This document shows, one piece after another, positions 26,320 through 35,527 of a DNA stretch of 64,000 nucleotides. A model generated the notes under the pieces. The model was not told the origin of the DNA. It did not search any database and worked only from the letters and a program-made list of their open reading frames with translations. The position numbers were made by a program, and so were the translations under genes. The DNA comes from Clostridiales bacterium. Its GTDB lineage: Bacteria > Bacillota > Clostridia > Christensenellales > Aristaeellaceae. The DNA lies in NCBI GenBank assembly GCA_012517815.1, contig JAAYUF010000013.1:1-64000 (forward strand), written 5' to 3'. Every line of letters begins with the position of its first letter. Position 1 is the stretch's first letter.

Positions 26320-27855
26320 ATGCGCTACATCATCGCCTGCGATATCGGCACGGGCGGCACGAAAGCCTCGGTCTTTGACGAGCGCGGAACGTCCGTCGCC
26401 AGCGCGTTCGTATCCGTCGATACGCTGTTTACGCCGGAAGGCTTCCACGAGCAGCGCCCCGAGGACTGGTGGGGCAGCGTGGTTCAGGCTACGCGCAACC
26501 TCATGGACGCGTCGGATGTGCCGCCGGCTGCCATAGCCGGCATGGCCGTTTCCGGGCACAGCCTGGCCGCCGCGTCCCTGGCGGCGGACGGCGCCCTGCT
26601 GACGCCCCAGACGCCTATCTGGACGGACAGCCGCGCCGGCGCGCAGGCGAAGCGCTTTTTTGCGGAGATCGACGAGCCTCAGTGGTATACCGTGACCGGC
26701 AACGGCTTTCCCGCGCCGCAGTATGCGCTGTTCAAGATGATGTGGCTCAGGGAGCGCAAGCCCGAGCTGTATCGCCAAACCGCCTGTTTCCTGGGCACCA
26801 AGGATTATGTCAACTGGAAGCTGACCGGCGTGATGGCGACCGATCACTCCTACGCGTCCGGCAGCGGCTGCTATGACCTTCGGGCGATGGCCTACCGCGC
26901 GGACTATGTGCGGGCCGCGGGCATCGATCCGGCCAAACTCCCCCGACTGCTGACTTCCAGCGAGATTGTCGGCCGCCTGACGGCGCAAGCCGCCCGGGCG
27001 CTGGGCCTTACGGAAGGGCTGCCCGTGGCGGCCGGCGGCGTGGACAACGCCTGCATGGCGCTGGGCGCGGCCTGCGTTGAGGATGGCGACGCCTACACGT
27101 CGCTGGGCACCTCGGCGTGGATCGCCGTGGCCTCCCACGAGCCCATCGTCAACCCGGCGCGGCGCAGCTATGTGTTTTCGCACTGCATTCCGGGGATGTT
27201 TGCCAGTGCCACCTGCATTTTTTCCGCGGGCAACAGCCTGCGCTGGGTTAAAAACACGCTTTGCCAGGACCTGAGCGAACGGGCCGGGCGGGAAGGCAGG
27301 GACGTGTACGACCTGATCACCGAGCTGGCGGCGAACGCGCCGGTCGGCGCGAACCGACTGCTGTTCAACCCCAGCATGGCCGGCGGCAGCGCCACCGAAA
27401 AATCCCCGGAGATCCGGGGCGCGTTTCTGGGCCTGCAACTGAAGCACACCCGGGAGGATGTGCTGCGCGCGACGCTGGAAGGCGTGGCGCTGAACCTGCG
27501 GCTGTCGCTGGATGTGATGCGCTCCATCACCCCCGTCGGGCAGGATATGCTGCTGGTGGGCGGCGGCGGAAAAAGCCGCGTGTGGCGCCAGATTTTTGCG
27601 GACGCCTACCGCATGAACATCCTGCAGACCAACGTGGGGCAGGATGCCGGAAGCCTCGGCGCGATGGCGTGCGCGGCGGTGGGCGTGGGCCTGTGGGGGA
27701 GTTTGCGGGAGGTGCGGCGCGTCCACAAGCCCGAAGGCAGAGTGACGCCGAACCCGGCGGCCGCAGCCGCCTACGAAAACATGCTGCCCGTGTTCCGCCT
27801 GGCCGCGGAAATGCAGGCGGATCTGGGCGAGGCGCTGGCGGGCCTGCGCCTGTGA
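26320..27855 (+). CDS. FGGY-family carbohydrate kinase (xylulokinase-like)
   Basis: The 511-residue protein begins IACDIGTGGTKASVFD (phosphate 1 loop) and has the FGGY repeats: WTDSRAGAQAK, LGTKDYVNWKLTG, GVDNACMALGAA with the catalytic aspartate, SLGTSAWIAV, and VGGGGKSRVWRQIFAD for the adenosine motif. Members phosphorylate ketoses or polyols such as xylulose, ribulose, erythritol or glycerol. It starts 13 bp after the aldolase gene. In the operon it should phosphorylate the imported compound, or its oxidised form, before aldol cleavage. Confidence 0.92.
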   Translation: MRYIIACDIGTGGTKASVFDERGTSVASAFVSVDTLFTPEGFHEQRPEDWWGSVVQATRNLMDASDVPPAAIAGMAVSGHSLAAASLAADGALLTPQTPIWTDSRAGAQAKRFFAEIDEPQWYTVTGNGFPAPQYALFKMMWLRERKPELYRQTACFLGTKDYVNWKLTGVMATDHSYASGSGCYDLRAMAYRADYVRAAGIDPAKLPRLLTSSEIVGRLTAQAARALGLTEGLPVAAGGVDNACMALGAACVEDGDAYTSLGTSAWIAVASHEPIVNPARRSYVFSHCIPGMFASATCIFSAGNSLRWVKNTLCQDLSERAGREGRDVYDLITELAANAPVGANRLLFNPSMAGGSATEKSPEIRGAFLGLQLKHTREDVLRATLEGVALNLRLSLDVMRSITPVGQDMLLVGGGGKSRVWRQIFADAYRMNILQTNVGQDAGSLGAMACAAVGVGLWGSLREVRRVHKPEGRVTPNPAAAAAYENMLPVFRLAAEMQADLGEALAGLRL

Positions 27856-27984
27856 TCTTCCTTCCCGTTGCGCCCCGGGCGTTAGCCGGGGTTCCCGCGC
27901 GGCCGGGCCGGTAACCCGACCGCGCGCAAAGACGAATCAAACACAGGATTTGTGTTTTGGTAAATCAATAAAGGAGGATTTCCC

Positions 27985-29004
27985 ATGAAAAGAGTGCTAC
28001 CCTTCCTTCTGACGGTGGTCCTGCTGATGACGCTGTGCGCGGGCGCGACGGCCGATGCGGTCGACGGCGCCGGCAAAGTCGTGGGCGTTGCGACGCAGCA
28101 CATGGGCAATGCCTGGAACAAGAACTGCGTGCAGGCGATCAAGGATACGCTGGAGCCGCTGGGCTTCACCGTGGAGCACCAGGACGGCGGCGGCGACACC
28201 GCGCAGCAGGTGGCCGCGGTGGAAAACTTCATTACCAAGAAGGTTGACTTCATCATCGTTTCCGGCGGCGAGGGCGGCGCCTTCAACGAGGCTTCGCTCA
28301 AGGCCAGGGATGCCGGCATCCCCGTGATCGGCGTGGATATGTTCCTGGACGGTGCTATCACCGGCATCATGTGCGACAACTGGAGCGGCGGCGTGCAGAT
28401 GGGCATCTACGCGGCCAACATGATGCAGGGCGCCGGCAAGTACATCCTGCTGGATACCTCCGGCTGGGCGACGCTACTGGACCGCGGCGAGGCGGCCGAG
28501 AGCGTGCTGTCCTCCTTCAGCAAGATCAGCAAGGTGGGCGAGACGCGCGAAGTCGCGGCCTCCGACCCCGTAACGCAGGGCTACGACGTCACCAAGGCCG
28601 CGCTGACCGCCGACCCGGACATCAAGGCCGTGCTGGTCACCTGGAACATGCCGGCGGTGGGCGTGTACAACGCGCTGCTGGAGATGAACAAGGTGGAAGA
28701 CGTGACCATCATCTCCGCCGATACGGGCGACGACGTCATCAGCGCCATGCTGGAGGACACGGCCGGCCACTGGGGCTTTATGGGCCAAAACTCCTACGAG
28801 CTGGGCACGATGGCCGCCAACTCCGTGATCACCACCCTGCAGGGGGGCGCCGTGCCCTTTGCGCAGATCGGCACCTCCTACTTTGTGAGCAACGACGATT
28901 ACGTAACCGGCGGCATCAAGACCGTGAAGATCCAGACCCCCGCGGAGCACTGGAGCGAGGTGCTACAGCCCGTCCTGGGCCCGCTGGAAGAGTACCTGAA
29001 ATAA
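27985..29004 (+). CDS. Sugar ABC transporter substrate-binding protein (RbsB type)
   Basis: The 339-residue protein has a signal peptide (MKRVLPFLLTVVLLMTLC, cleavage near ATADA) and a type I sugar-binding fold: VGVATQHMGNAWNKNCVQAI, a hinge VDFIIVSGGEGGAFNEA, IPVIGVDMF and VTIISADTGDDVI. Signal-peptide Cys18 is followed by AGA but lacks a good lipobox. AAGGAGG precedes the ATG. The 129-bp gap from the kinase is the longest within the operon, as is usual before a binding protein. Confidence 0.93.
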   Translation: MKRVLPFLLTVVLLMTLCAGATADAVDGAGKVVGVATQHMGNAWNKNCVQAIKDTLEPLGFTVEHQDGGGDTAQQVAAVENFITKKVDFIIVSGGEGGAFNEASLKARDAGIPVIGVDMFLDGAITGIMCDNWSGGVQMGIYAANMMQGAGKYILLDTSGWATLLDRGEAAESVLSSFSKISKVGETREVAASDPVTQGYDVTKAALTADPDIKAVLVTWNMPAVGVYNALLEMNKVEDVTIISADTGDDVISAMLEDTAGHWGFMGQNSYELGTMAANSVITTLQGGAVPFAQIGTSYFVSNDDYVTGGIKTVKIQTPAEHWSEVLQPVLGPLEEYLK

Positions 29005-29130
29005 CCGGCGGCGCTCCCTTCGCCTGCCGCGCGGGGACGGGGTGAGGCCCGTCCCCGCGCCCGCGGGCTATTTCCGGCCCGGGCCGCGCGCACCGTTCGA
29101 CGCGGCCTTGCGGCATGCAGGGGTGAAACC

Positions 29131-30633
29131 ATGAGCGAACAGGCGATCCTCCGGATGGAGGGCATCCACAAATCCTTCGGCGCGACGCACGCGCTGCGCG
29201 GCGTAGACCTGTCCGTAATCCGCGGCAAGGTCAACGCCGTGGTGGGGTCCAACGGCGCGGGCAAATCCACCCTGATGAAAACCCTTGCGGGCATTTACCA
29301 GCCCGACGAGGGGCACGTTTATTTTGAGGAGGAGGATATCACCGGGCTTTCGCCCATGCAGCTGCAGCGGATGGGCATCCAGGTGGTGCATCAGGTGCTC
29401 AACATCGTGGGCAGCATGACGGTGCTGGAAAATATCCTGCTGGCCAACCCGCCCGTTTCCGGCGGCGTGCTGCGCTGGAAACAGGGCGCCAAGACCGTGC
29501 GGGAGGTGCTCCGGCGCATCGATTTTCCGCTGGAGCTGGATCTCCCCGTGCGCTCGCTGTCGGTGAGCGAGCAGCAGTTTGTCATTCTGGCGCGCGCGCT
29601 GATCCACCGGCCAAGGCTGCTGGTGCTGGACGAGCCCACCGCGCGCCTGGGGATGGAAGAAACGCAGAAGCTCTTCGGCCTGATCCGCCGGCTCAAGGAG
29701 CAGGGCACGACGCTGATCTATATCTCCCACCGGCTGGATGAAATCTATGCCATCTCGGACCGCATCTGCGTGTTCCGCGACGGGCTGCATGTGATCAGCC
29801 GGGATACGGAGGCGTTTTCCGAGGCGGAGCTGGTGCAGGCGATGCTGGGCAAGAAGATGGATACGTTCTTCCCCAAGGCCGACGCGCCTGTCGGGGAAAC
29901 GCTGCTTTCCATCGAGGGGCTCACCCTGCGCGGCCGCCTGCGCGGGATCGACCTGACCGTGCGCAGCGGGGAGATCGTTTCACTGGTGGGCGCGGTGGGC
30001 GCGGGCAAGACGGAAATCCTGGACTGCCTCTTTGGCAGCCGCAAGGCGGACGGCGGCACCGTGCGCCTGCGCGGAACGCCGGTGCGCGGCGGCTACGGCA
30101 TCGGGCGGGCGATCCGCAACGGCTTTGCCATGGTGCCCGAGGACCGGGCCCTCCAGGGGATGCTGGGGGACTGGAGCGTCAAGGAAAACCTGACCTCCGT
30201 GGAGATGAAAAAGGCCAGCCGGGGCCCGGTGCTCAACCGCGGCGTGGAAAACCGGGAGGCCGAGAAACTGGTAACCCTGCTGGATGTTCGTCCGCACGAC
30301 ATCGATTACCGCATGACGGGGCTTTCCGGCGGCAACCAGCAAAAGGTGGTCATCGGCAAATGGCTCACGCGCGACTACCCCCTTTACCTGATGGACGAGG
30401 TGACCGCCGGCGTGGATATTCAGGCCAAGGCGGCCATTTACGAGCTGATGGGCCGCGTGGTCAAGCGGGGCGGCGCGGTGCTGCTGGCGACCGGCGACAT
30501 TGAGGAGGCGCTGGGCGTGAGCGACCGGATCATGGTATTATACAAGGGCCGGATCGTGTTTGAGGCCAGCCCGGACTCGGTGACCAAGGCGCGGCTGCTG
30601 GGCTACATCATGGGAGGTGGCGCGAGTGCGTAG
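29131..30633 (+). CDS. Sugar ABC transporter, tandem ATPase (RbsA/MglA type)
   Basis: The 500-residue protein has two nucleotide-binding domains. The first has GSNGAGKST, the signature LSVSEQQ and LLVLDEPTARLG; the second has GAVGAGKTE, LSGGNQQK and LYLMDEVTAGVD. In relatives the second Walker A is often degenerate, but here it looks nearly intact. It energises uptake through the two permeases that follow. Its end overlaps the next start by 8 bp. Confidence 0.95.
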   Translation: MSEQAILRMEGIHKSFGATHALRGVDLSVIRGKVNAVVGSNGAGKSTLMKTLAGIYQPDEGHVYFEEEDITGLSPMQLQRMGIQVVHQVLNIVGSMTVLENILLANPPVSGGVLRWKQGAKTVREVLRRIDFPLELDLPVRSLSVSEQQFVILARALIHRPRLLVLDEPTARLGMEETQKLFGLIRRLKEQGTTLIYISHRLDEIYAISDRICVFRDGLHVISRDTEAFSEAELVQAMLGKKMDTFFPKADAPVGETLLSIEGLTLRGRLRGIDLTVRSGEIVSLVGAVGAGKTEILDCLFGSRKADGGTVRLRGTPVRGGYGIGRAIRNGFAMVPEDRALQGMLGDWSVKENLTSVEMKKASRGPVLNRGVENREAEKLVTLLDVRPHDIDYRMTGLSGGNQQKVVIGKWLTRDYPLYLMDEVTAGVDIQAKAAIYELMGRVVKRGGAVLLATGDIEEALGVSDRIMVLYKGRIVFEASPDSVTKARLLGYIMGGGASA

Positions 30634-31591
30634 CAAACGGTTTTCCGCGCTGGCGGAAAAGGTCGCCATGCCCGTGGTGCTTACGCTGATGATCCTGGGC
30701 TTGCAGATCGCGCGGCCCGAAGCCCGGCTGCTGTCGGGCGAAAACATCAAGACCATCTTCCTGCAGGCGAGCGTGCTGGGCTTCCTGTCGCTGGGCCTGA
30801 GCTTTGTGATGATCGCGGGCGAAAGCGACATCTCCTTCGCGGGCACGCTGGGCATGATGAGCGCCACATTTACCATGCTGGTGAACGCGGGGCTTGGCTA
30901 CCTGCCTGCGCTGCTGCTCGTGATGGCGATCGGCGCGGCCATCGGCCTTGTGACCAGCTGGATGGTCACGCGGTTTGGGTTTTCGGCGTTCATCGTATCC
31001 ATCGCGGTGATGTTTATGGGCCTGGGCATCGAGCGCTCGTTCAACGAGGGCATCACCATCTGGATGGAAAACGACGCGGTGCTCTCCATCGGCAGGCTGG
31101 AACCCGGCGGCTTTTACGCCCTGGGCTGGGCGCTGATCGCTCTGTTCGCGCTGGCACTGTTCGTGGTGCAAAAGACGCGCTTCGGGTTTGACGTGCGCAT
31201 CGTGGGCGAAAACATGAACGCCGCCACCGAAGCGGGCATTAAAAGCGTGCGGATCAAGATCTTCGCCTTCCTGATCGCCGGCGCGCTGTTCGGGCTGGCC
31301 TCCGCCACCGAGCCGATCCGTTACGGCGGCTCCATCGTGGGCGCGGGCCAGAGCTACATGCTGCCGGCGCTCTCGGCCTGCTACATGGGCTCCACCATGT
31401 TCAAGCCCGGCCGCGTGAATATCGGCGGCACCCTGGTGGGCGCGCTGTTCATGATCTGCGTGAGCAACTTTATGACGCTTCTGTCCCTGCAATACTATTT
31501 CACCCCGCTGATGCAGGGGCTGATCCTGATTTTCGCGGTCGGCCTGAGCTGTTTTAAAACCCGCCGGACCATCCGGCAGGTCAAGATATGA
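30626..31591 (+). CDS. Sugar ABC transporter permease 1 (RbsC type)
   Basis: The 321-residue protein has eight to nine membrane segments and BPD_transp_2 landmarks: SLGLSFVMIAGESDISFAGT and GENMNAATEAGIKSVRIKI. The GTG at 30626 lies 8 nt after GGAGG and overlaps the preceding stop; a GTG at 30617 overlaps the ribosome binding site. The first permease of a heteromeric pair, suggesting an RbsC/AraH- or Lsr-type arrangement with two non-identical subunits. Confidence 0.92.
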   Translation: MRSKRFSALAEKVAMPVVLTLMILGLQIARPEARLLSGENIKTIFLQASVLGFLSLGLSFVMIAGESDISFAGTLGMMSATFTMLVNAGLGYLPALLLVMAIGAAIGLVTSWMVTRFGFSAFIVSIAVMFMGLGIERSFNEGITIWMENDAVLSIGRLEPGGFYALGWALIALFALALFVVQKTRFGFDVRIVGENMNAATEAGIKSVRIKIFAFLIAGALFGLASATEPIRYGGSIVGAGQSYMLPALSACYMGSTMFKPGRVNIGGTLVGALFMICVSNFMTLLSLQYYFTPLMQGLILIFAVGLSCFKTRRTIRQVKI

Positions 31592-31604
31592 GGAGGGACG
31601 ACCG

Positions 31605-32594
31605 ATGAAAGCGATTCGCAGATTCCTCCCCACGGCGCAGACGGTTTCCTTCGTGCTGCTGATGCTCCTTTGCCTGCTGGTGTTCGGCCTTCTGAAACCT
31701 TCCTACGCCACGTGGGACAACCTCTACAGCATGGTGCTGAGCGCCTGCGTGGCCGCGGTGCTGGCGGCGGGCATGGGCGTGGTGATCTCGGCGGGCGGGT
31801 TCGACCTGTGCGTGGGGCACACGGCCGGCTTTTCCGCGCTGATGTGCGGGTTTTTCCTGCGCACGCTGGATTTTGACCCGATCCCGGCGATGCTCCTGGC
31901 CATCGGCATGGCCGTCGCCATCGGCGCGATCAACGGGCTGCTGGTTTCCAGGATGGGCATCTCGTCCTTCATCGTCACGCTGGGCATGCAGTTCGTGCTG
32001 GTGGGCGCGCGGCAATGGATCACCGCGGGCAACAGCTACCGGGTCAGCAACCTCATCAAGGGCATGGTGCAAAGCGCCTTTCTGGGCGTTTCCAACCTGG
32101 TGTGGATCAGCGCCGCGATGCTAGGCGTGATCGGCTTTGTCATGCAGAAAACCCCTTTCGGGCGCAAAATCCAGTTTACGGGCGCCAACATCGTCGCCAC
32201 GGCGCTCAACGGCACGCCGACCCGGCTGTACACATTTCTGGCGTTCCTGATCTCCGGGGCGATCTCCGGCGTGGTGGGCATCCTGCAGTTTGGCAAGCTC
32301 ACCAGCGCCACCATCAACATGGGGGACGGGTGGCTGTTCAACGCCATGACCATCGCCGTGTTTTCCAGCGTGATCTTCGGGCGCTTCAAGGCCCACGGGC
32401 TGGCGCTGGTTTCCTTCCTGATCACCATGATCACAACGGGGATCAACATGCAGGGCGTGTCCTCGGCATGGACCAATTTCGTGCTGGGCGTGATCCTGCT
32501 GGCCTCCCTGTTTGCGGGCAAGTTTATCCACTTTGACAGCTTTGGGAAAAAACCGAAAAGGAGCGAGGACAATGGATGTCAGGCGACTGTTTAG
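31605..32594 (+). CDS. Sugar ABC transporter permease 2 (RbsC type)
   Basis: The 329-residue protein has eight to nine membrane segments, GMGVVISAGGFDLCVGHTAG in the place of the family's conserved SAGGIDLS block, and TGANIVATALNGTPTRLYTF for the cytoplasmic coupling region. AGGAGGG precedes the ATG. It follows permease 1 by 13 bp and overlaps the SDR gene by 23 bp. Confidence 0.92.
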   Translation: MKAIRRFLPTAQTVSFVLLMLLCLLVFGLLKPSYATWDNLYSMVLSACVAAVLAAGMGVVISAGGFDLCVGHTAGFSALMCGFFLRTLDFDPIPAMLLAIGMAVAIGAINGLLVSRMGISSFIVTLGMQFVLVGARQWITAGNSYRVSNLIKGMVQSAFLGVSNLVWISAAMLGVIGFVMQKTPFGRKIQFTGANIVATALNGTPTRLYTFLAFLISGAISGVVGILQFGKLTSATINMGDGWLFNAMTIAVFSSVIFGRFKAHGLALVSFLITMITTGINMQGVSSAWTNFVLGVILLASLFAGKFIHFDSFGKKPKRSEDNGCQATV

Positions 32595-33345
32595 CATCGA
32601 GGGGAAAAAGGGCTTTATCACGGGCGGCGCGCAGGGGATCGGCGAGTGCCTGGCCAGGGCGTTCGCCGGGTTGGGCGCCGAAGTCGGGATTGCGGATATC
32701 AACATGGAAAAAGCCAAGGCTACCGCGGAGCGCATCGCCGCGGAAACCGGCGCGAAGGTGCGCGCCTACGCCTGCGATGTAACCAGGGCCGAAAGCGCGC
32801 AGCGGATGGTCGAGATGTTCGCGGCGGACTTCGGCGGGCTGGATTTCGCCATCAACAACGCCGGCATCTTCACCGGCATCCCCATGCTGGAGATCGACCA
32901 GAAGGCGTTTGAGTCCGTGATCGACGTTAACCTTACCGGCGTGTTCCTCACGGCGCAGGCGGCCGCGCGGCAGATGGTCAAACAGGGGCATGGCGGCTCG
33001 ATCGTTTCCACAGCGTCGATGAGCGGGCACATCGTCAACGTTCCGCAGACCATCGCCAACTACAACGCCAGCAAGGCCGGCGTGATCCACCTGACCAAGT
33101 CGATGGCGGTGGAGCTCGCGCCCCACCGGATCCGGGTCAACTGCATCAGCCCCGGCTACATGCAAACCGACCTGATCGCCGGCATGAAGGACATGCTGCC
33201 CGTGTGGCTGAGCAAAATGCCCGAGGGCAGCCGCCTGGGATTCCCGGAGGACCTGATCGGCGCGTATGTGTACTTTATCAGCGACGCGTCCCAGTACGCG
33301 ACGGGCGCCGATCTGGTGGTGGACGGCGGCTATACGCTGATCTGA
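32572..33345 (+). CDS. Short-chain dehydrogenase/reductase
   Basis: The 257-residue protein has the classical SDR layout: TGGAQGIG (17-24) for the nucleotide, CDV (68-70), NNAG (95-98), Ser149, Tyr164 and Lys168, and a C-terminal DLVVDGGYTLI. IADINMEKA after the second strand carries an aspartate, favouring NAD over NADP. Polyol dehydrogenases of this branch oxidise sugar alcohols to ketoses. It starts inside the end of permease 2 with GGAGCGAGG upstream and closes the operon. It may convert an imported polyol to the ketose used by the FGGY kinase. Confidence 0.92.
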   Translation: MDVRRLFSIEGKKGFITGGAQGIGECLARAFAGLGAEVGIADINMEKAKATAERIAAETGAKVRAYACDVTRAESAQRMVEMFAADFGGLDFAINNAGIFTGIPMLEIDQKAFESVIDVNLTGVFLTAQAAARQMVKQGHGGSIVSTASMSGHIVNVPQTIANYNASKAGVIHLTKSMAVELAPHRIRVNCISPGYMQTDLIAGMKDMLPVWLSKMPEGSRLGFPEDLIGAYVYFISDASQYATGADLVVDGGYTLI

Positions 33346-33619
33346 GCCGCGCCGCGCCGGAAAGCACGCGCGGCGCCGGGCTCGGGGCGGAGGGGAGCGT
33401 CGCGGGCTCACCCTCCGCTTTTCCCGTTACGCGGGACGGAGAACGACCGGGGGGGCTACCACGCCGCCTGCTACCCAACAGGAGCTTCGAAAAACAAAAA
33501 GAAAACAAACGCCGGAAAGCCAACGGGAACCGCGGGCTTCGCCTTGTCTGGACGGACTTTTTCGCGGGCTTGGGCCACCGCGGCCCTTGGGCGCGGCGCA
33601 AACCGAGGCGGTACGGCTG
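33346..33619. other. Intergenic gap after the sugar operon
   Basis: About 270 bp with GC-rich partial palindromes near 33350-33385 but no clean terminator with a T-run, and no gene. Confidence 0.4.
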
Positions 33620-33672
33620 TTCCATCCGCGCCGCAGGTGTGGTATGATCGGGATGATCTTGCGGTATCATCC
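33620..33672 (+). promoter_or_regulatory. Promoter of the symporter gene with an adjoining inverted repeat
   Basis: TTCCAT (33620-33625) and TATGAT (33643-33648) are 17 bp apart. Immediately downstream, GGATGAT (33651-33657) and ATCATCC (33666-33672) form a 7-bp inverted repeat that would overlie the transcription start and could be an operator. Confidence 0.5.
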
Positions 33673-33707
33673 GCGCGGAAAATGCCATAGGAACGGGAGA
33701 TGGAGCC

Positions 33708-35267
33708 ATGTCATCGGCAACCATCGGTATGTTGACGGCCATTCTGGTGTATCTGGCAGGCATGATTCTCATTGGGTTCTGGAAAACCAAGCAAAATAAA
33801 ACTTCGGACGACTTCTACCTGGGCGGCCGCCGCCTGGGCCCGCTGGTGACGGCCATGAGCGCCGAAGCCTCGGACATGAGCAGCTGGCTGCTCATGGGTC
33901 TGCCCGGCGTCGCCTACCTCACCGGCATGGCGGAAGCCAGCTGGACGGCGATCGGCCTGGCGATCGGCACCTATCTCAACTGGCTGTTCGTAGCCAGGCG
34001 CATCCGGCGTTACACGCAGGCGTGCGGGAACGCCATCACCCTGCCGGACTTCTTCTCCAACCGGTATCACGCCAGAAACAAAGCGCTGCTGAGCATTGCC
34101 GCGCTGATCATCGTTATCTTCTTCATTCCCTACACGGCCTCGGGTTTCGCCGCCTGCGGCAAGCTGTTCAGCAGCCTGTTCGGCGCGGATTACCTGATCG
34201 CCATGATCGTGAGCGCCGTCGTCATCGTGGCCTATACGATGCTTGGCGGCTTCCTGGCCGCGAGCACGACCGACCTGGTGCAGTCCATCGTGATGACGGC
34301 GGCGCTACTGGTGGTGCTCGTATTCGGCACCGTATCCGCGGGCGGCGTGCAGGCTGTGATCGACAATGCGCGCGCGCTGCCGGGCTACCTGAGTCTGGTG
34401 GCCGCCAACAACGTCAACACCGGGGCGGTCGGCGGCTACGGCTTCCTGACCATCGTATCCACGCTGGCGTGGGGCCTGGGCTACTTCGGCATGCCGCACA
34501 TCCTCCTGCGCTTCATGGCGATTGAGCAGGAGCGGAAGCTGACGCTGTCGCGGCGGGTCGCCACGGTATGGGTGGTTATCTCGCTGGCGGTGGCCACGCT
34601 GATCGGCGTGATCGGCTACGGCATGACCGGCGCGGGCAAGCTGAACCTCCTGCAGGGGAATGCCAGCGAGACCATCCTGATCAAAATCGCCGAGCTGCTG
34701 AGCACCTACGGCTTCTTTTTCGCGCTGCTGGCCGGCGTCGTGCTGGCGGGCATCCTGGCCAGCACCATGTCCACGGCCGACTCGCAGCTGCTGGCGGCGG
34801 CCTCCTCGGTATCGCGCAACCTGATGGAAAGCACGTTGGGCATCCAACTCTCGACCCGTGCCAGCATGCTGGCGGCCCGGTTGACGGTGCTGGTCATTTC
34901 GGTGATCGCGGTTTTCATTGCCGTAAACCCGGACAGTTCGGTGTTCCGCATCGTTTCCTTCGCCTGGGCGGGCTTTGGCGCGGCGTTTGGCCCGGTTGTG
35001 CTGCTGGCGCTGTTCTGGCGGCGCAGCAACCAGTGGGGGGCGCTGTGCGGCATGATCGGCGGCGCGGGCATGGTGTTCGTGTGGAAGTTCCTCCTCAAGC
35101 CCATGGGCGGCGTATGGGGGATCTACGAGCTGCTGCCGGCTTTCCTGTTCGCCATTGTGCTCAACGTCGTGGTCAGCCTGTGCACCAAAGCGCCTGAACA
35201 GGCCGTGCTGGACGAGTTCGATCTGGTGGCTTCCAAACAGGACCTCGCGGGCGCGCAACAGGCCTGA
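33708..35267 (+). CDS. putP: Sodium:solute symporter, PutP-like
   Basis: The 519-residue protein has about thirteen membrane segments with PutP features: DDFYLGGRRLGPLVTAMSAEASDMSSWLLMG (split over residues 32-64) carrying the Na+-site serines, GNAITLPDFFSNRYH and ILASTMSTADSQLLAAAS in the eighth-ninth helix region. PutP imports L-proline with sodium; a related amino acid is possible. GGAGATGGAG precedes the ATG. It is transcribed alone from its own promoter and followed by a 14-bp-stem terminator. Confidence 0.92.
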   Translation: MSSATIGMLTAILVYLAGMILIGFWKTKQNKTSDDFYLGGRRLGPLVTAMSAEASDMSSWLLMGLPGVAYLTGMAEASWTAIGLAIGTYLNWLFVARRIRRYTQACGNAITLPDFFSNRYHARNKALLSIAALIIVIFFIPYTASGFAACGKLFSSLFGADYLIAMIVSAVVIVAYTMLGGFLAASTTDLVQSIVMTAALLVVLVFGTVSAGGVQAVIDNARALPGYLSLVAANNVNTGAVGGYGFLTIVSTLAWGLGYFGMPHILLRFMAIEQERKLTLSRRVATVWVVISLAVATLIGVIGYGMTGAGKLNLLQGNASETILIKIAELLSTYGFFFALLAGVVLAGILASTMSTADSQLLAAASSVSRNLMESTLGIQLSTRASMLAARLTVLVISVIAVFIAVNPDSSVFRIVSFAWAGFGAAFGPVVLLALFWRRSNQWGALCGMIGGAGMVFVWKFLLKPMGGVWGIYELLPAFLFAIVLNVVVSLCTKAPEQAVLDEFDLVASKQDLAGAQQA

Positions 35268-35300
35268 GATGAGCCGCGCGCTTGACCGCTTAAACCACAG

Positions 35301-35335
35301 ACAGGGCTGCCCGCCTGAAACGCGGGCAGCCCTGT
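35301..35335 (+). terminator. Terminator of the symporter gene
   Basis: A perfect 14-bp stem (35301-35314 with 35322-35335) with a 7-nt loop, followed by TCCGTTTC, lies 33 bp after the stop codon. Confidence 0.8.
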
Positions 35336-35398
35336 TCCGTTTCAAGGAGACGTGGGGAAACTGCTGACCTGCCGATGCCTTCCGATTTGCTGTTGAAA

Positions 35399-35428
35399 AA
35401 GCCTCCCGCCTGACGCAGCGGGAGGCTT
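35399..35428 (-). terminator. Terminator of the response-regulator gene
   Basis: An 11-bp stem (35399-35409 with 35418-35428, 8-nt loop) is followed on the minus strand by a run of Ts (GGCTTTTTCAAC). Confidence 0.85.
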
Positions 35429-35527
35429 CAAAGATGCCGTGTCGGCTGTCCGCCATAAAAACACGCGAACAGCTCACGGCCCACCGTATGTCGGAAGGCG
35501 CTTATCGCCGCCGTACCGGGCGGTTGG

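Noticed and set aside
25575-32594. Possible Lsr (autoinducer-2) uptake system, since it has an SBP, ATPase, two permeases, DeoC-fold enzyme and FGGY kinase
   Set aside because: The kinase reads more like xylulokinase than LsrK, there is no LsrG or LsrR, and an SDR is present. It remains an alternative to test.
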